64,000 bases of DNA from Turnera subulata (Eukaryota > Streptophyta > Magnoliopsida > Malpighiales > Passifloraceae). Position 1 is the stretch's first letter; each line of letters opens with the position of its first letter. Location: assembly GCA_028386065.3 (NCBI GenBank), contig JAKUCV010007207.1, positions 132,590 to 196,589 of the forward strand, given 5' to 3'. Below, one piece after another: positions 1-11,239 of the stretch. The notes beneath the pieces are model-generated. The model searched no databases and had not been told where the DNA came from. It saw only the letters and a list, made by a program, of their open reading frames with translations. The position numbers and the translations under genes were made by a program.

Positions 1-3000
1 AATCCGGGATCAACATCCCAATATCTCAAATCCGGGGTCAACACCCCAATATCACAAATCCGGGATCAACATCCCAATATCACAAATCCGGGGTCAACAC
101 CCCAACCAACAAACCCTCTGGCAAGACACCACAGAACTAGTCTCTAACCATCTAGTCGTACCACTACTTTCCAAGTGACAATTACATCATCTCAATTCAA
201 TTCCAATTTTCATTCCAGTTTCCGTTATCCTTTTCCCAATTATCCACAATCAATAATCCAACATCATTCTCAACACATCATCCAAGAATCAAAATCACAA
301 TCCAGTAATTACTCAACTTTTAATCATCACAGATTATTTCTCAGCTCAACCAGTCAACAATTTTATATCACCAATCTTTCACATCAAACAGTTCAACAAT
401 ATTTCCAACACAACAACACAGGTCTAACTCGTTTGTACAACAGCATCAACAATACCACAGCAATCACGTAACAGTCAACAATCATTCCAGCGGATCAAGC
501 AAACAACAAAAACACACAAACCACAAAACTACACACACAGTATTACGGGCACATATTAGGGTTTATCCATCCTCACCTGGTATGTCTCTGAAACTGCTAT
601 CCGGTCAACCCTCGTCACCCTATATGTACATTTAGGAACACAATAATCACTCATATGTGCATCCAAAGATAATTATGCATGATGTCGGTTTAATTGTATT
701 TAGACGGCTTGTCTGTTCATTTTATCATCCCCACAATTTTTCTTATTACCAAATAATTCATCCGGCTTAGTGGTAATTAATTTAATCCAACGGTTATATC
801 AAACACATCCGTTTCAATTCAAAACCGATCCCGAGCGTCCAAGCCGATATCCCGGCCCTTTAGCCCTTTGTCGATAAGGGAAAACTTAAACATATTAAAA
901 TACATATTTTTATTCACGTATATTTACACATAAATCGGTACTAGATTAAACATATATCTAGTGTGACCATATTTATATATAGATAGTACGTAACTCCTAT
1001 TTAACCTTACGTTTATATTTACGCGATAATTCAAGTTGTAACTTCATTATTTAGCCAAACATAAATTTAGTAGGATATATATATAATCATTTATACACAT
1101 GTGTTTATAATTCATAGGTATTCATATTTATATTTTTAGTTTACATTTGACAACTAAATCAAGTAAATAAGTATAATTGGGCCTTTAATTATTAAGAGTC
1201 CAAATATAAATTAACTAAACCGGAATTTAAATACTATAGGTCTTTCTAATGGTCCAACACTGAATAAAATTATAAATCGAATTACGAAATATAAATAGAA
1301 TTAAGGATTAGTATTTGATTAATTAAATTAAATCTTTGTTTTAATTAAANAAGTATAATTGGGCCTTTAATTATTAAGAGTCCAAATATAAATTAACTAA
1401 ACCGGAATTTAAATACTATAGGTCTTTCTAATGGTCCAACACTGAATAAAATTATAAATCGAATTACGAAATATAAATAGAATTAAGGATTAGTATTTGA
1501 TTAATTAAATTAAATCTTTGTTTTAATTAAACATTTAGAGTCCGGGTTCATTAACGTTGTTCGGGTTTCGTTATTAGAATTCGGGGTCCGTTTGAAATGC
1601 ATATATGTCACGGTAATATGGGCCTCCGCACGTTCGGCCCGTTTTCGAGTCCGTGTGCAAACCGAGCCCAAACCCGCGCCAAGGTGTAAAGCGAGTCCAA
1701 GGAATTACCCAAGGTCCGTTTTCCGGGCTCGCCGGAAAAATCCCGAGACTTCGCCGGAATAGACCCAGACTCGCCGGAGCCTCGCCGGATTCCGGCGAAC
1801 ACTGTTCATGGCAGCATCAAAGCACCCCCCTTCAGCCACTGTTCGTCGACCCATGCTCACTGTTACTGTTCATTGCCCGTGAAGACACCAACAACACGCC
1901 ATTAACACCATACCACAACAAGCAGAATCCCTCAACCACAATCAATTGAAACCCGTTAATCCCAACTTTATATCAATTATCCAACCATAAACTCAAATTA
2001 AGTAAAACCAACAAATAATTATCGCTTAAGAAGAAGACGGAAAAACGCAGCCAAGGACTCACCCGGCCTTGGATCGTCTTGGTGGAGGAGGGGAGAAGGA
2101 TGGTGGCGCGTCGGCGCACCCACGGCGGCGGCGACGAGCGGCTAGGCTTGTTGGCCTGCAGCGACAGGGAGCGGGGCGGCGGCAGATCGTGAGGAGCTGT
2201 AACGAGGAGGGACGTTCCCCTGTGATGGTGGCTCGGCTGCGAGCAGGGGCGGAGGGAGAGGAGATCGGCGGCGGTCTCGGCGATGACCAGTTGCAAAGGG
2301 AGGCGGCTGGCGGCTTCGCGGCGAAGGAGGAGGAAGAAGAAGCAGGAAGTGGGTGGTGGTGTGGCCGGCAGTGGCGATGTCTGGTGGGGAGAAGAGGAAG
2401 GAAGGAGTTGGGTGTGAGGGTGAAGAGGAAGGGAGGAGACGAGCAGGGAAGAAGAAGAAGACTAGATGATGATGATGGCGGCAGAGAAGGGAGAGGCAGG
2501 TGGAAAGAGTTGGAGAGGAAGAGAGGTGTTGATGACGAAGATGGTAGAGAGAGAGATGAGAGGAACCGGCAGAGGGAGGGGAAATAATGGAGATGGTAAG
2601 GAAGAAGACAAAGAAAAAATAATAAGGAAAAGATGGGAAGGGGGCCGGCGATTCACGGGACAAAAATAAGAAGGGGCCGGCGGCTGAAAGGGAAAGGAAG
2701 GAGAAAAGAAAGAAAAAGAGAAAGAAAAAGAAGAAAAGAAAGGAAGGAAGAGAAAGAAAAGAGAGAAGAGACGTGGGGCCCGCGTGGCCGGGGAAAAACC
2801 GGGAGAGAGAAGAAATGTTGCCGGGAAGGAGGAAGAGGAAGGAAAAAGAAGGAAGAAGAGTGGCTCGGGGCAAGCTCGTTGGCCGGTCCGGATTCTCGCG
2901 TCGGAATCTCGTAGACGCAGGGATAGTCCCGTCTTTCCGACAAATTCCGTCCCGAGTCCAAAAATACAACTTGGGCTCGAAAAATCCGATTAATTCTCAT

Positions 3001-3202
3001 GAACGTCGTCCAAGTCTCGGAACTGAAAACCGAGGCTCGGTTAGTTAGGAAGACACTCCCGAGCGCGGGAAAACTCTCGGTTTCTAAAAATGACTACCGA
3101 TTTACCTCGAATTAATTACCCGAGATTAATTTATTCAGTAATTCACTGTATAATGACTTTAACGGTCCCGGTAAAAATCCAGATTTTACCCGGGCTGTTA
3201 CA
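1..3202 (-). repeat. LTR 'H', Ty3/gypsy (Tekay-like), truncated by window edge
   Basis: The right edge reads ...CCCGGGCTGTTACA at 3202. This is the reverse complement of the TGTAACAGCCCGGG start shared by the other chromovirus LTRs here, so the LTR lies on the minus strand. Its other end is outside the window. Positions 1-105 are a hairpin array, and 141-185 match the block (AACCATCTAGTCGTACCACT...) found next to the arrays of B, C, D and E. 1600-2960 is GC-rich and then purine-rich, as in the other LTRs. Whether it is a solo LTR or belongs to a full element cannot be told; the adjoining GTTAG (3203-3207) would be the TSD. ORFs inside it are low complexity and not called. Confidence 0.85.
1169..1531. 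other. Exact 181-bp direct duplication around a single N (likely assembly artefact)
   Basis: 1169-1349 and 1351-1531 are identical by eye across 181 bp and are separated only by an N at 1350. Two copies this perfect inside an AT-rich LTR, joined by an ambiguous base, are what results when two overlapping contig ends are abutted instead of merged. The true LTR is probably 182 bp shorter. Confidence 0.85.
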
Positions 3203-4520
3203 GTTAGGGTTTAATTTTGTTCATTATTTTTACTATTAGTTATAGAAAATTTCAACGGCATCGTATACCTTTTTAATCCAAGAATTTGTTAATTAATAAT
3301 TAGTCAAAGTTTCCCTTTCTAATGATTTTTAAAAATTTTGGTGATTTATGTTGATAATTTATTTCTTTCTAATAAAAAATAATAAGTAATAATAATTAGT
3401 TCCTTTAAAAAATTTTAATTTCTCTTCCATTCATAAAAATTAACTAATATTTATTTTCAAATTATAATTTTTTTATAAAAAAAGTGAGAATAAAAAGATG
3501 GTAATCCTCTCTTCCCACCACCTCACATTCAAAGAAGAACAAAAAAGTGGAAGGACACAAAAAAAAGAATTTTACCTTTTTTAAAAAAGAAAATTATAAA
3601 GTTTAAAAGAGAAAAAGAAATAGAACAAAAAATAAAATAAAAATTTGGGTTTTGAATGAAACGGTTTTTCGGGTAGGGTTGAACCTCTACCGGATAGAAC
3701 CGGGCAGGAAACTGGATTAATGATTGGGACAGTCGTGAGGCCCATGTTTTTGCCATGTGGACATTAAACGACGTCGTATTGTAGTAAAACGACGTCGTTT
3801 TGAGCAACGGGCAGCATCCTAATTTTGGGCATCTTCCACGTCAGCACATGCCCCACCCGAGACCCATGACTGACCTGCCCGCTAAAACTCCAGGTACATA
3901 AATGTCTCAAGAAAAGTTGTAGGTACAAGATTGACCCAACGTAAGAAAGTCGGGTACCAACCGTACCAAAAACTCATTCGTTTGACTAAGAACTTGGAGG
4001 ATATAGACCCGAATATGAGATACTAGATTAGTAGGGCCTGATATTCTAAAGTGGGTTTTATGTCAAATCCATATTATCGATTGTGGCTTCTCTTTTTTCT
4101 TACTGATTATATTGTGGTTTATTGACTATTGCCGGATTAGGCTTTGGTTGTTTGGGCCGAGGCTTTAGGCGTAATCAGGGTCTGTGTAACTGTTTCCGTC
4201 TGCTGGATAAAATTTAGCTTTTCCAAATACTAATTTCCTAGCCAATAGAAGTAAAGGACATTTGCTTACATTTTATAATGTAGGGTGTACAAACAGATGT
4301 AATGGTATACAATGGGGTATGTCAATTTCAATCGAAGAGAGGGGAATTAAGAAAACAAATGCCAATGGGAACCAAGGCTCATGGTACACAGGGGGGATTA
4401 AAGCCTCAAGTAAATAACTGATATATAATGTAGCTGAATGCACCATTTACCATAGGATTAATGCAAAGAAGAATCATCAAAGGGAAACATACATAAACTC
4501 CATCTTGAATCCGGTAACTC
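3203..4520. other. AT-rich intergenic sequence
   Basis: No credible coding region. The sequence is strongly AT-rich to about 3650, then of mixed composition. Apart from the palindrome pair at 3766-3801 I see no recognisable element. The last part (4300-4520) is presumably the 3' flank of the minus-strand gene that ends at 4521. Confidence 0.5.
3766..3801. repeat. Paired ACGACGTCGT palindromes
   Basis: AAACGACGTCGT (3766-3777) is followed by the perfect 16-bp palindrome AAAACGACGTCGTTTT (3786-3801), 20 bp apart start to start. The core GACGTC is a bZIP-type site. The motif lies about 1.2 kb upstream of the LTR-flanked region's first gene end and is not at an obvious promoter. Related sequences occur in both LTRs of element A (around 18719 and 46525), so it may come from an old repeat. 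Confidence 0.6.
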
Positions 4521-4970
4521 TCACTTACGGTGGCAACTGTAAGTCCTCTGAACTGCACAACTTTTGCTTCTAGGGCAATAACCAATGTCTCCTTCAAAAG
4601 AACATGAACTCTCCTCGTCGATTTTTCCAATTTTTCCCACCCCAATGATACTATGCCTCATCTCTGCCTTCCTTTGCAAAAACATATCCGCCTTGGCTTC
4701 ACTAACACTTCTACTCCTGGGCATCGACCGAAGAATCTCCCTGACTTCCTCGTCTTCCTTGGACCGGGAAGAACTCACACTAAAGCACCTTGGAAGCACG
4801 GTAGGATGCGGGGCTGGACCAAATGGCACCACCCCAGAAGCAGCCAACTTGCCCGCTCCGTTCTCCATGCACTTGACATAAAAAGATACGGCCTTGTTCA
4901 TAATCTTGAAGGGTGCTTGCATGATCTTCCTTGAGGACGACTTCCGTTGTTTCTTCGCTTCTTTGCTCAT
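4521..4970 (-). CDS. Small plant-specific Ser-rich basic protein, paralog 1
   Basis: A single-exon 149-residue ORF starting at the only upstream ATG that keeps the family's Lys/Arg-rich head (MSKEAKKQRKSSSRK). Conserved boxes in order: a hydrophobic/basic segment ending in FYVKCMENG (about residues 17-38), LPRCFSVSSSRSKEDEEVREI (about 59-79), GVGKIGKIDEESSCSF (about 110-125) and PRSKSCA (about 132-138). The same boxes recur in three plus-strand genes downstream, so this is a local family. It has no signal peptide or membrane span. I recall a plant family of uncharacterised proteins of this type (PANTHER PTHR33526-like, from memory). Function is unknown; the Ser/Arg-rich boxes could be phosphorylation or 14-3-3-type sites, which is inference only. 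It is the only one of the four on the minus strand. Confidence 0.85.
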   Translation of the reverse strand: MSKEAKKQRKSSSRKIMQAPFKIMNKAVSFYVKCMENGAGKLAASGVVPFGPAPHPTVLPRCFSVSSSRSKEDEEVREILRSMPRSRSVSEAKADMFLQRKAEMRHSIIGVGKIGKIDEESSCSFEGDIGYCPRSKSCAVQRTYSCHRK

Positions 4971-5080
4971 TTTCTAAAGACGTGAGACGACGCAAATCAA
5001 ATTGGCTACTACTGTATAATTAATGCTGGTAAGCAGCAGGGACTGTATCGGGTTGGACTTGTTTCTTATTTGAATTGCAT

Positions 5081-5094
5081 CCATATATATATAG
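5081..5094 (-). promoter_or_regulatory. Probable TATA box of paralog 1
   Basis: On the minus strand the sequence reads CTATATATATATGG, about 110-125 bp upstream of the ATG at 4970. This is a normal TATA-to-ATG distance for a plant gene with a short 5' UTR. No other TATA-like sequence lies closer. Confidence 0.55.
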
Positions 5095-6170
5095 ATGGAC
5101 CAATATTGACACAGGTTTGAAGTAACGATGAAAGAGACGAATATAATTAGATACCGAATTTAAGGAAATTGTACAAAAGAGTCTAGTACAAGGGTCCAAG
5201 GGGAAGGAGGAGAAAACATAATTGTAGCCAGTGCGTTGAATCCCTTGGACCGACCAGCTGCCTGTCGTATGTCAAGAATTTCACCAATATATTTACTCCA
5301 ACTACCTATAATGTCTTGTGTTTACAGATTCAAATCAAAGTGTTCAACGGACGTAAGAAGTTCCAAATTATATGACGACACAACCAAGATTCGAAACTAA
5401 CGTGACCAGTTCAGCTCATGGTTCTCCTGTTCTCACATCTTCTGTCATGTGTCGTTCAGCTCTTGGCAAGAACTTTTCGTCCCAGAAATTTTGCCGTCCA
5501 AAATCCCTTGCATTGGGAAGAAACGAGGTCGTATTCCTTATGAAAGTAAATTTTCCTGTGACCAGTCATTTGACCGAGGCCAATAGTTCCCCCAGAAAAG
5601 AAAAAGCCATCACTTTAATTTTGGGATTGGAGTACTACAATATAGACACCAGCCGGGCTTTCCTGCCAATATTTTTGCCCAAAGTTTTTTTTGGTTGGGT
5701 AAAAAAAACCCCAAAGTTAGTAATTCTCTTCGCGGGGAAACAATTGGGATTTTGGAACATGGAATATATCTGTCTAATTTAATAACAATTCTATGAAATG
5801 ATCTTTTACCCATCTTTTATTGTAAGCCATCATCTCTTGTCCAGTGGGGAGCTATTGGGTCCAGTGGGGAGCTATTGGGTTAGTTTTCATATAGGATTAC
5901 AAATGGCATGGGACATGTTTAGAGGATAAATGCAAAAATATGCCCCGCAATTTTTCCTTTAAAGATGTTTTTCAACGTCGCCTGAATGAACCGTCTCTTG
6001 TTGTTTCTCCCACCCCTGTGACTCAATTTTTTACCAACGTGGACGACATGTGGCACGCGTGACGAATTTCGTAGGAAGTGATGGAAAGTAGAAACACCAC
6101 CTAAGCACAAAAAGAAAATCAATTCAATTTTTTGGAAAATAGTAAATGATTCTCCGTTTAGGACTAAACC
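5095..6170. other. Intergenic, with a 20-bp tandem duplication at 5840-5879
   Basis: No supported gene. ORFs such as 5372-5782 have no family resemblance and no codon structure I trust. TCCAGTGGGGAGCTATTGGG occurs twice head to tail (5840-5859, 5860-5879). At 5678-5720 a CCCAAAGTT repeat flanks an insert running from T-rich to A-rich, possibly another small retroposon footprint, but it is too short to call. Confidence 0.5.
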
Positions 6171-6532
6171 AAAAATAGCATGGTTATCAAACCCCGACCG
6201 ACCCGAGCGGTTGAACCGGACTGACCCGGAGACAAATCCGGATTTTTACCTTCCGGGTTGTATCCTCCAAAAACCGGCCGGGTCATGGCGGGTTCTCCAG
6301 GTTTTCCGGTTTTACTAACCCGTTTTCGGATTTTACCGAGTCAGAAGCCAAAGATTTCAAATTTTTGTCTTGGTCAAACCATGATCAGACCTTTGGTTGA
6401 ACTTTTGCTAAAAATTTATATATTTTTACCATTAATTCTAATATCGGTCAATCTGGTTAGACCTCTAAATCCACGACCCGGCCACTGAAACGGGTCAATG
6501 GCCGGGCCGGGTTTAATAACCTTGAAAAATAG
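6171..6532. mobile_element. hAT-type MITE, 346 bp (6179-6524)
   Basis: The element is bounded by a perfect 8-bp target-site duplication, AAAAATAG, at 6171-6178 and 6525-6532. Its ends are imperfect inverted repeats: the left begins CATGGTTATCAAACCC and the reverse complement of the right begins CAAGGTTATTAAACCC, 14 of 16 identical. An 8-bp TSD with short CA-starting ends is typical of non-autonomous hAT elements. The interior is rich in CCGGGT-type words and encodes nothing. Confidence 0.8.
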
Positions 6533-6968
6533 TGAAGATTATTGCCAAATCAAAATTAATGCATCTCTTTCCTGTTCACCAACCCAAATGGGATATTTTC
6601 TATTTATCTGTCCCAACAACAAAAAAAAATACCTAAGCAAAGGAAATCTAACCTTCATTAGAGACCAACGAATTAGTAGCTGCAACGGAATTGAAACTCA
6701 ATACCAATCAAGCATCATCTAATAACTCTAAGATCTAATTTCCAATCCAATCAAAACGGTTGGTAATTTAAGTGCTCACCAACGTAGGTGACATAGGGGC
6801 CGTTGTCGACGTAGACGTGGAGGGAGCCGCCGAGCATGAGGGAGGGGCGCCATCCAAATTTTAGTGGTATGTTTTAGATGATGCTTAAAAAAATAATAAC
6901 AAAAATGATGCTTAGTGCAGTGGATTTGATTTGGCAATAATCTTCATTATTTTGGTGTCATTCTCAAG

Positions 6969-7047
6969 AGTAAAATGACTCACCCACAATAGGTGCGTGA
7001 TTCTCTGGATACCAGAAGAAAAAAACCAAAAAAGTAAAATGATTCAC
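6969..7047 (+). mobile_element. 5'-truncated SINE, about 49 bp
   Basis: AGTAAAATGACTCAC (6969-6983) and AGTAAAATGATTCAC (7033-7047) form a 15-bp TSD with one mismatch. The insert ends in GGATACCAGAAG and an A-rich tail and resembles the 3' end of the SINE copy at 10673-10783, which reads CGGATACCCGATGGG before its tail. This fits an Au-like plant SINE that was heavily 5'-truncated on insertion. Confidence 0.65.
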
Positions 7048-7092
7048 TATTTTAAAAAAAGTTGAATTCAATTTATTTTTTCGGCCCAATAG

Positions 7093-7441
7093 CGTCACTC
7101 AACTTTTTTTTTTCGCATAAAAAAAAAGGTATCAGTGGTATCATCATCGCCAAGTCGGTCCAGGCCCCGGTTAATACCGGTTATATCTTGGCATTAGACC
7201 CTCCTCGTAGGAGAGACCGCCCACCGGGGCACCAGCGGGCATCCTCGTCTGCTACGCGTCATAGTGTCGGGAATCACCGAGCTCAACGGCCACCATCCCA
7301 CAGTGTGGAAGGCCATATTCGGCCACATCTCACTATTTATGGGGCTTGCTAGAAGCACCGGAACTCAAATTCAAGTCCTAAAAATGGTAAGCTAAAAGCT
7401 TTACTACTGAGCCACCACCCCTCGGTGGTGTCACTCAACTT
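7093..7441 (-). mobile_element. tRNA-derived SINE, near full length (7105-7429)
   Basis: The TSD GTCACTCAACTT occurs at 7093-7104 and 7430-7441. On the minus strand the element starts with GAGGGGTGGTGGCTCAGTAG, carrying a box A-like TGGCTCAGTAGT (7414 to 7403) and a degenerate box B (GACTTGAATTTGAG, 7377 to 7364). It ends on the left in an oligo(A) stretch, seen as T's on the plus strand. The layout of tRNA-like head, unrelated body and A tail is that of plant tRNA-derived SINEs. About 325 bp is a plausible full length. Confidence 0.75.
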
Positions 7442-7689
7442 CTTTTTTTTTTTTTTATCCGTCACTCAATGACTTTTATGAAATTTAATTACCGTAAATC
7501 GTATAAGAATGAATTTTTGATGGACTTGGGCCCCCTGCTTGCCCCACTGTGGATCTGGCCTTGCATGTGTGTTGTCCATATTTGCAAAAATTGACTATGG
7601 CCGATTATGTTTCACGGAATTAATCGGTCAAAAAATTTAGCCACAAAAATAGACAAGCCTCGGACGTTTCATGCCATATTTCTGCATTT

Positions 7690-7746
7690 ATCCTACATTG
7701 AGGTTTTTTTTTTTGTCGAAAGGGTAATAAATCCTACATTGAGGTT
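7690..7746 (-). mobile_element. Micro-SINE footprint, 25 bp with 16-bp TSD
   Basis: ATCCTACATTGAGGTT is repeated exactly (7690-7705, 7731-7746). The 25 bp between read, on the minus strand, TTATTACCCTTTCGAC followed by nine A's. ACCCTTTCGAC plus oligo(A) is a typical plant SINE 3' end, so this looks like a target-primed insertion that stopped after a few bases. Confidence 0.65.
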
Positions 7747-9757
7747 GTAGCCGCTTCTAATTGGGAGATTTTATCTCTACTTGTAGGGACTCAAAGCCTC
7801 GTCTAGACGGGTTTTTCCATTTACTAGCTCAAGTTTGATTAAAGGAATGAATTTTTCTTTTAGTAAAAGAAAGAGAAGAAAGAAATGACCTTGACATTCT
7901 GAAGTCTATAAATAGTAAATAAAATATATGTAATTTTTTTAAAAAAAAAACAGTAAAATATATTTAAAGTTTGCTACAAATATATATATTTTTAATAAAA
8001 AAGGAAAACTGCCATCATCAATCTCAAATAGACAAATACAGCATATATCCCTTTCCATTTTCTACTTTCTCATAGAGAGAAAATGATATTTTCTTTTTTA
8101 CTGCAGTTTTAATTTTCGTCCTTTTTTTCGCAAGCTTCTACTTCTTCTTGGAACATTAGGGATCGGACTTCAACATGAAAGGGGAGAACAATATTCAGAT
8201 TCTTGTTTTCAGAACCTGAAGTCTTTGCTAAAAAATAATCAAAAAAAGGACCAGAAGTCGTATTTTCTAACCGTGGAAAGATGTATCATGTTTTCATTGA
8301 GGGCATTGCAATTTTTATCTTACAGTTCAGATAAATCACAAATTTTAAAACAGATGTCCTATGCTTCGTCTCATTAGATCCTCTCTATTTTATTTTGTCT
8401 CAATAATTTGAAAAATCCTCATTATTACTCTCAAGCCTCTTTATTGCCTGTACTTGTAGAATCAAAACCAAAATAGTAGCTGTGAAAATTGTAGAAACAA
8501 GTTGTGACTTATGTAGGTCCCACCAGAAATTAATCACATGTGTGTTGTCTCACGAGGTTCAAATTCAACCTTTGGTGTTGGATTTTTCATTTTTTCGTCA
8601 TAAAACCTTTGTTGGTTGGATAATTATCTTTTTTTTAATACTATTGGATAATTATCTTTGTTGGATGTCAACCATAAGTTTAAGCTTTATTTTGGTTGAA
8701 ATGGTCATTGACATTTTCAAGTTTATTGACTGGATAAACATTTATGCTTTTGGTCAAAATTAAGTTTCAAGTTAAATCAAACCGAAGTTTAAGGATATTG
8801 ATTAAATGTTCATTCATTGGAAAAAGCTATACGTTTTGCGATGAAGAAGGTTTGCTATTTTATTGATGAGCTATGCTCTCTTTATTTTTGTTTATACATT
8901 ATTTTTTCCACAAAAAAGGTTTGTTATTCTTTTTAAAGCCTAAAAAAATTGAAAAAACAGTCACATACTGGCAAAATATTCGTTAGTTTTTTTACAAAAG
9001 CTCAAAAATATGTGAGTACTCTTACACTTTTTTCCCTAAGAATTAGTCTTACACTTTCCAACAAACATGTTTACTCATATCAAAAGTCCAATGGCAGTAT
9101 CATCCGTGCAAAACTGAGCAAATAATGTTCTGACAAAAAAAAGAAAAGGTAATCAAGACCAAAAAAAAAAAAAAAAAGAAAGAACGCAAGATAAAAACTA
9201 AGCCCCATGTTAATGACTGTTTCAACTTTGAAGTCGCAACTTCTTCAAACCAACGGACCTGGCTAACCGCTAAACCACAAGCTGTTGATATATATCTTTG
9301 ACGCGGAATTAGCCCAGAGTAGAAAAGGCCCACGGATACTACAAATAATCAAGTTTTTTTAAAATATGTTTGTTGCTTTTTTTGGCTGCTAATGCATGGA
9401 ATTTTCTTTTCTCTATCAGTTCTTCTTATACCTCTAATTTTTTTTTTTGTAAATTTCCCATAAAAAGTTATAGAATCGAATAGTAGAAAGAACAGAAAAC
9501 TAATATTCGGATATAGCCAGGAAATCGAAACAAAAATCCATTGCTCTCTTATAGATAGTTTTGTGTAGTCAAAATATTTTATTTATTGGCCCACATATTG
9601 TTTAGTTTATGGCTCACTATGGTACTTGTCAATTATTTCCATCGTGTGGTTTGATATAGTCCACTCACGGAACCATTCAGCTTCGGCCATTGATGTTTTC
9701 TTCTCCAAAGAAAATTTCAAACTTGTTAAGAACTACTCATTGCCGGTCCTGCCGGAC
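7747..9757. other. AT-rich intergenic; micro-insertion at 8616-8659
   Basis: No supported gene. TTGGATAATTATCTTT is repeated exactly (8616-8631, 8644-8659) around 12 bp that read TAGTATTAAAAA on the minus strand, another candidate retroposon scrap. Oligo(A) and oligo(T) runs are frequent. The ORFs at 8482-8763 and 9100-9333 show no recognisable features. Confidence 0.45.
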
Positions 9758-9766
9758 ATATATATA
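9758..9766 (+). promoter_or_regulatory. Probable TATA box of paralog 2
   Basis: ATATATATA lies about 155 bp upstream of the ATG at 9920. It is the nearest TATA-like sequence on the right strand. Confidence 0.4.
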
Positions 9767-9919
9767 CACGCATTTACCACTCTCTTCTTCATCGGTGAGA
9801 ATTCGAACTTGTAAGATTTTTAATTACTCTTCTTACTCTCCCAAATTCTTTTGATCATTCCCCAAAAACCTTTCTTTTCTTTTTGGATAATTGTCTGGGT
9901 TATTAATTAACAAGAAATC

Positions 9920-10342
9920 ATGAAGAGCAAAGGGAAGGAGAATGGCAAGATGGTGCAATTTATTTTGGTGCCCATTAGAATTGTGTGCAAGGTTAAAAAC
10001 TTCTACGTGAAGGGCATCATTGAGTGTTACGGGAGAATTGATTGTGGCGACTCAACTTCTCAAGTAATGCCCTTTTCCGACAATTTTAGCTTTACATCTT
10101 ACAAACCGAGCAAGGACGAGGAGGAACACAAGGAGCTTTTACGTGGAGTGACTAAAAGGAGGAGAAGTGACATGGAGCCCAATAATACGCACAGGAGGGA
10201 AGGAGATCAAGCTGCAAGAAATAGTACTGCAATGGTTCCTGCAGGTGGTGCGGGGTTGAGGAGTTATAGTGTCGGTGTAGGAGTGATGGGGAGAATTGAT
10301 GAGGATAAGCCTTGTTCTTTCAGAGAAGATGATATTAATTAG
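9920..10342 (+). CDS. Small plant-specific Ser-rich basic protein, paralog 2 (divergent)
   Basis: A single-exon 140-residue ORF with the family's basic head (MKSKGKENGK), the hydrophobic/basic segment ending FYVKGIIECYG (about residues 28-38), SKDEEEHKELLR (about 64-75) and a well-kept SYSVGVGVMGRIDEDKPCSF (about 115-134). It departs from the other three: YVKC has become YVKG, the LPRSYSVSSS box is missing or scrambled, and the C-terminal PRSRSYA box is absent because the ORF stops right after the GRIDEDK box. The reading frame is intact, so it may be a functional divergent copy or one losing constraint. It lies in a head-to-tail row with paralogs 3 and 4, about 2.3 kb from paralog 3. Confidence 0.8.
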   Translation: MKSKGKENGKMVQFILVPIRIVCKVKNFYVKGIIECYGRIDCGDSTSQVMPFSDNFSFTSYKPSKDEEEHKELLRGVTKRRRSDMEPNNTHRREGDQAARNSTAMVPAGGAGLRSYSVGVGVMGRIDEDKPCSFREDDIN

Positions 10343-10661
10343 CAGGACAGATCTGTACATGGGGAATAATACCCTGATAGTGTTTTATTCGTGAAAGCAT
10401 ATATATACACAATTTGCAGCAAATTGAGTGTGGCAGCCATGTTGGATATATATACATGATTAATTCATCTATTTCTGGGAATTTAACATTCGGAACTGTA
10501 ATATAACGCAATGATAATTGTTCTTCTTCCAAGTTTAAATAGCTATTTCACTGGTTGAGGAACTTCAAAATAGAAGTAAAAACGCACCATCTCACATTGA
10601 AAAGATTTCCTGACGGAAATTAATGTGCAAAAACACATCTATGTATACTTGTAATCAAATT

Positions 10662-10794
10662 TCTGATTATTGTTCCTCATTAGGAGACTCACCCACCATA
10701 ACCAAGATGCGCGACCCGAGTCGAGTCCGGATTAGTCGGGGCGAAGCTCCGGATACCCGATGGGAAACCAAAAAAAAATAAAATCTGATTATTG
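10662..10794 (+). mobile_element. 5'-truncated Au-like SINE (10673-10783)
   Basis: The TSD TCTGATTATTG occurs at 10662-10672 and 10784-10794. The insert runs GACTCACCCACC ... GGATTAGTCGGGGC ... CGGATACCCGATGGG and ends in an A-rich tail. GGATTAGTCGGGGC is a word I associate with Au-family plant SINEs. The tRNA-like head is missing. Confidence 0.7.
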
Positions 10795-11239
10795 GTATTG
10801 ATTCGAAAGTACTCTTTACTGATTTTGGAAGGTTAAAACTTAATTTCTGGTTGCATATGGAGTAAAGAAAACACTGAATAGACTATACCAGTATTGGTAA
10901 CATGCAAGAATATTTTCTTCAGATTGCAGCAGAAACCAAAGACCTCTTTTAACTTGCAAAAATGACGTGTTGTTAATGAGTACTTCAGGATTTGGTATAC
11001 TCGTCACCAAACAACCCTGCTCGTCACTGTTAGCAATTTCACTGCTTAATTAGTAGCTTCATATTCCCAGTATAAGATAACAACTAATTTGATTAATTAG
11101 TTCTCCTTCTTTCTACTCTGGGAATGATCATGGTCTTTTTTGGGTTACTTTAAGAGTCAGCTGCAGGATTTATGCAGCACACTAGAAATTGATTTTGGTC
11201 GAGCTTGGACCTCTAGCTATTTTGGCAAAATTTATTTCG

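Noticed and set aside
2069..3048. Overlapping ORFs up to 275 codons on both strands in LTR H
   Set aside because: They lie in a purine-rich, GC-rich LTR block, are low complexity (Arg/Glu/Gly or Ser/Phe/Pro), open in several frames at once, and cross no recognisable domain.
5372..5782. 136-codon plus-strand ORF
   Set aside because: No recognisable motif or partner, overlaps a repeat-like stretch near 5680-5720 and has no promoter-like context; most likely chance.
6258..6488. 76-codon ORF inside the MITE
   Set aside because: It sits inside a 346-bp hAT-type MITE with exact TSD; such elements are non-coding.
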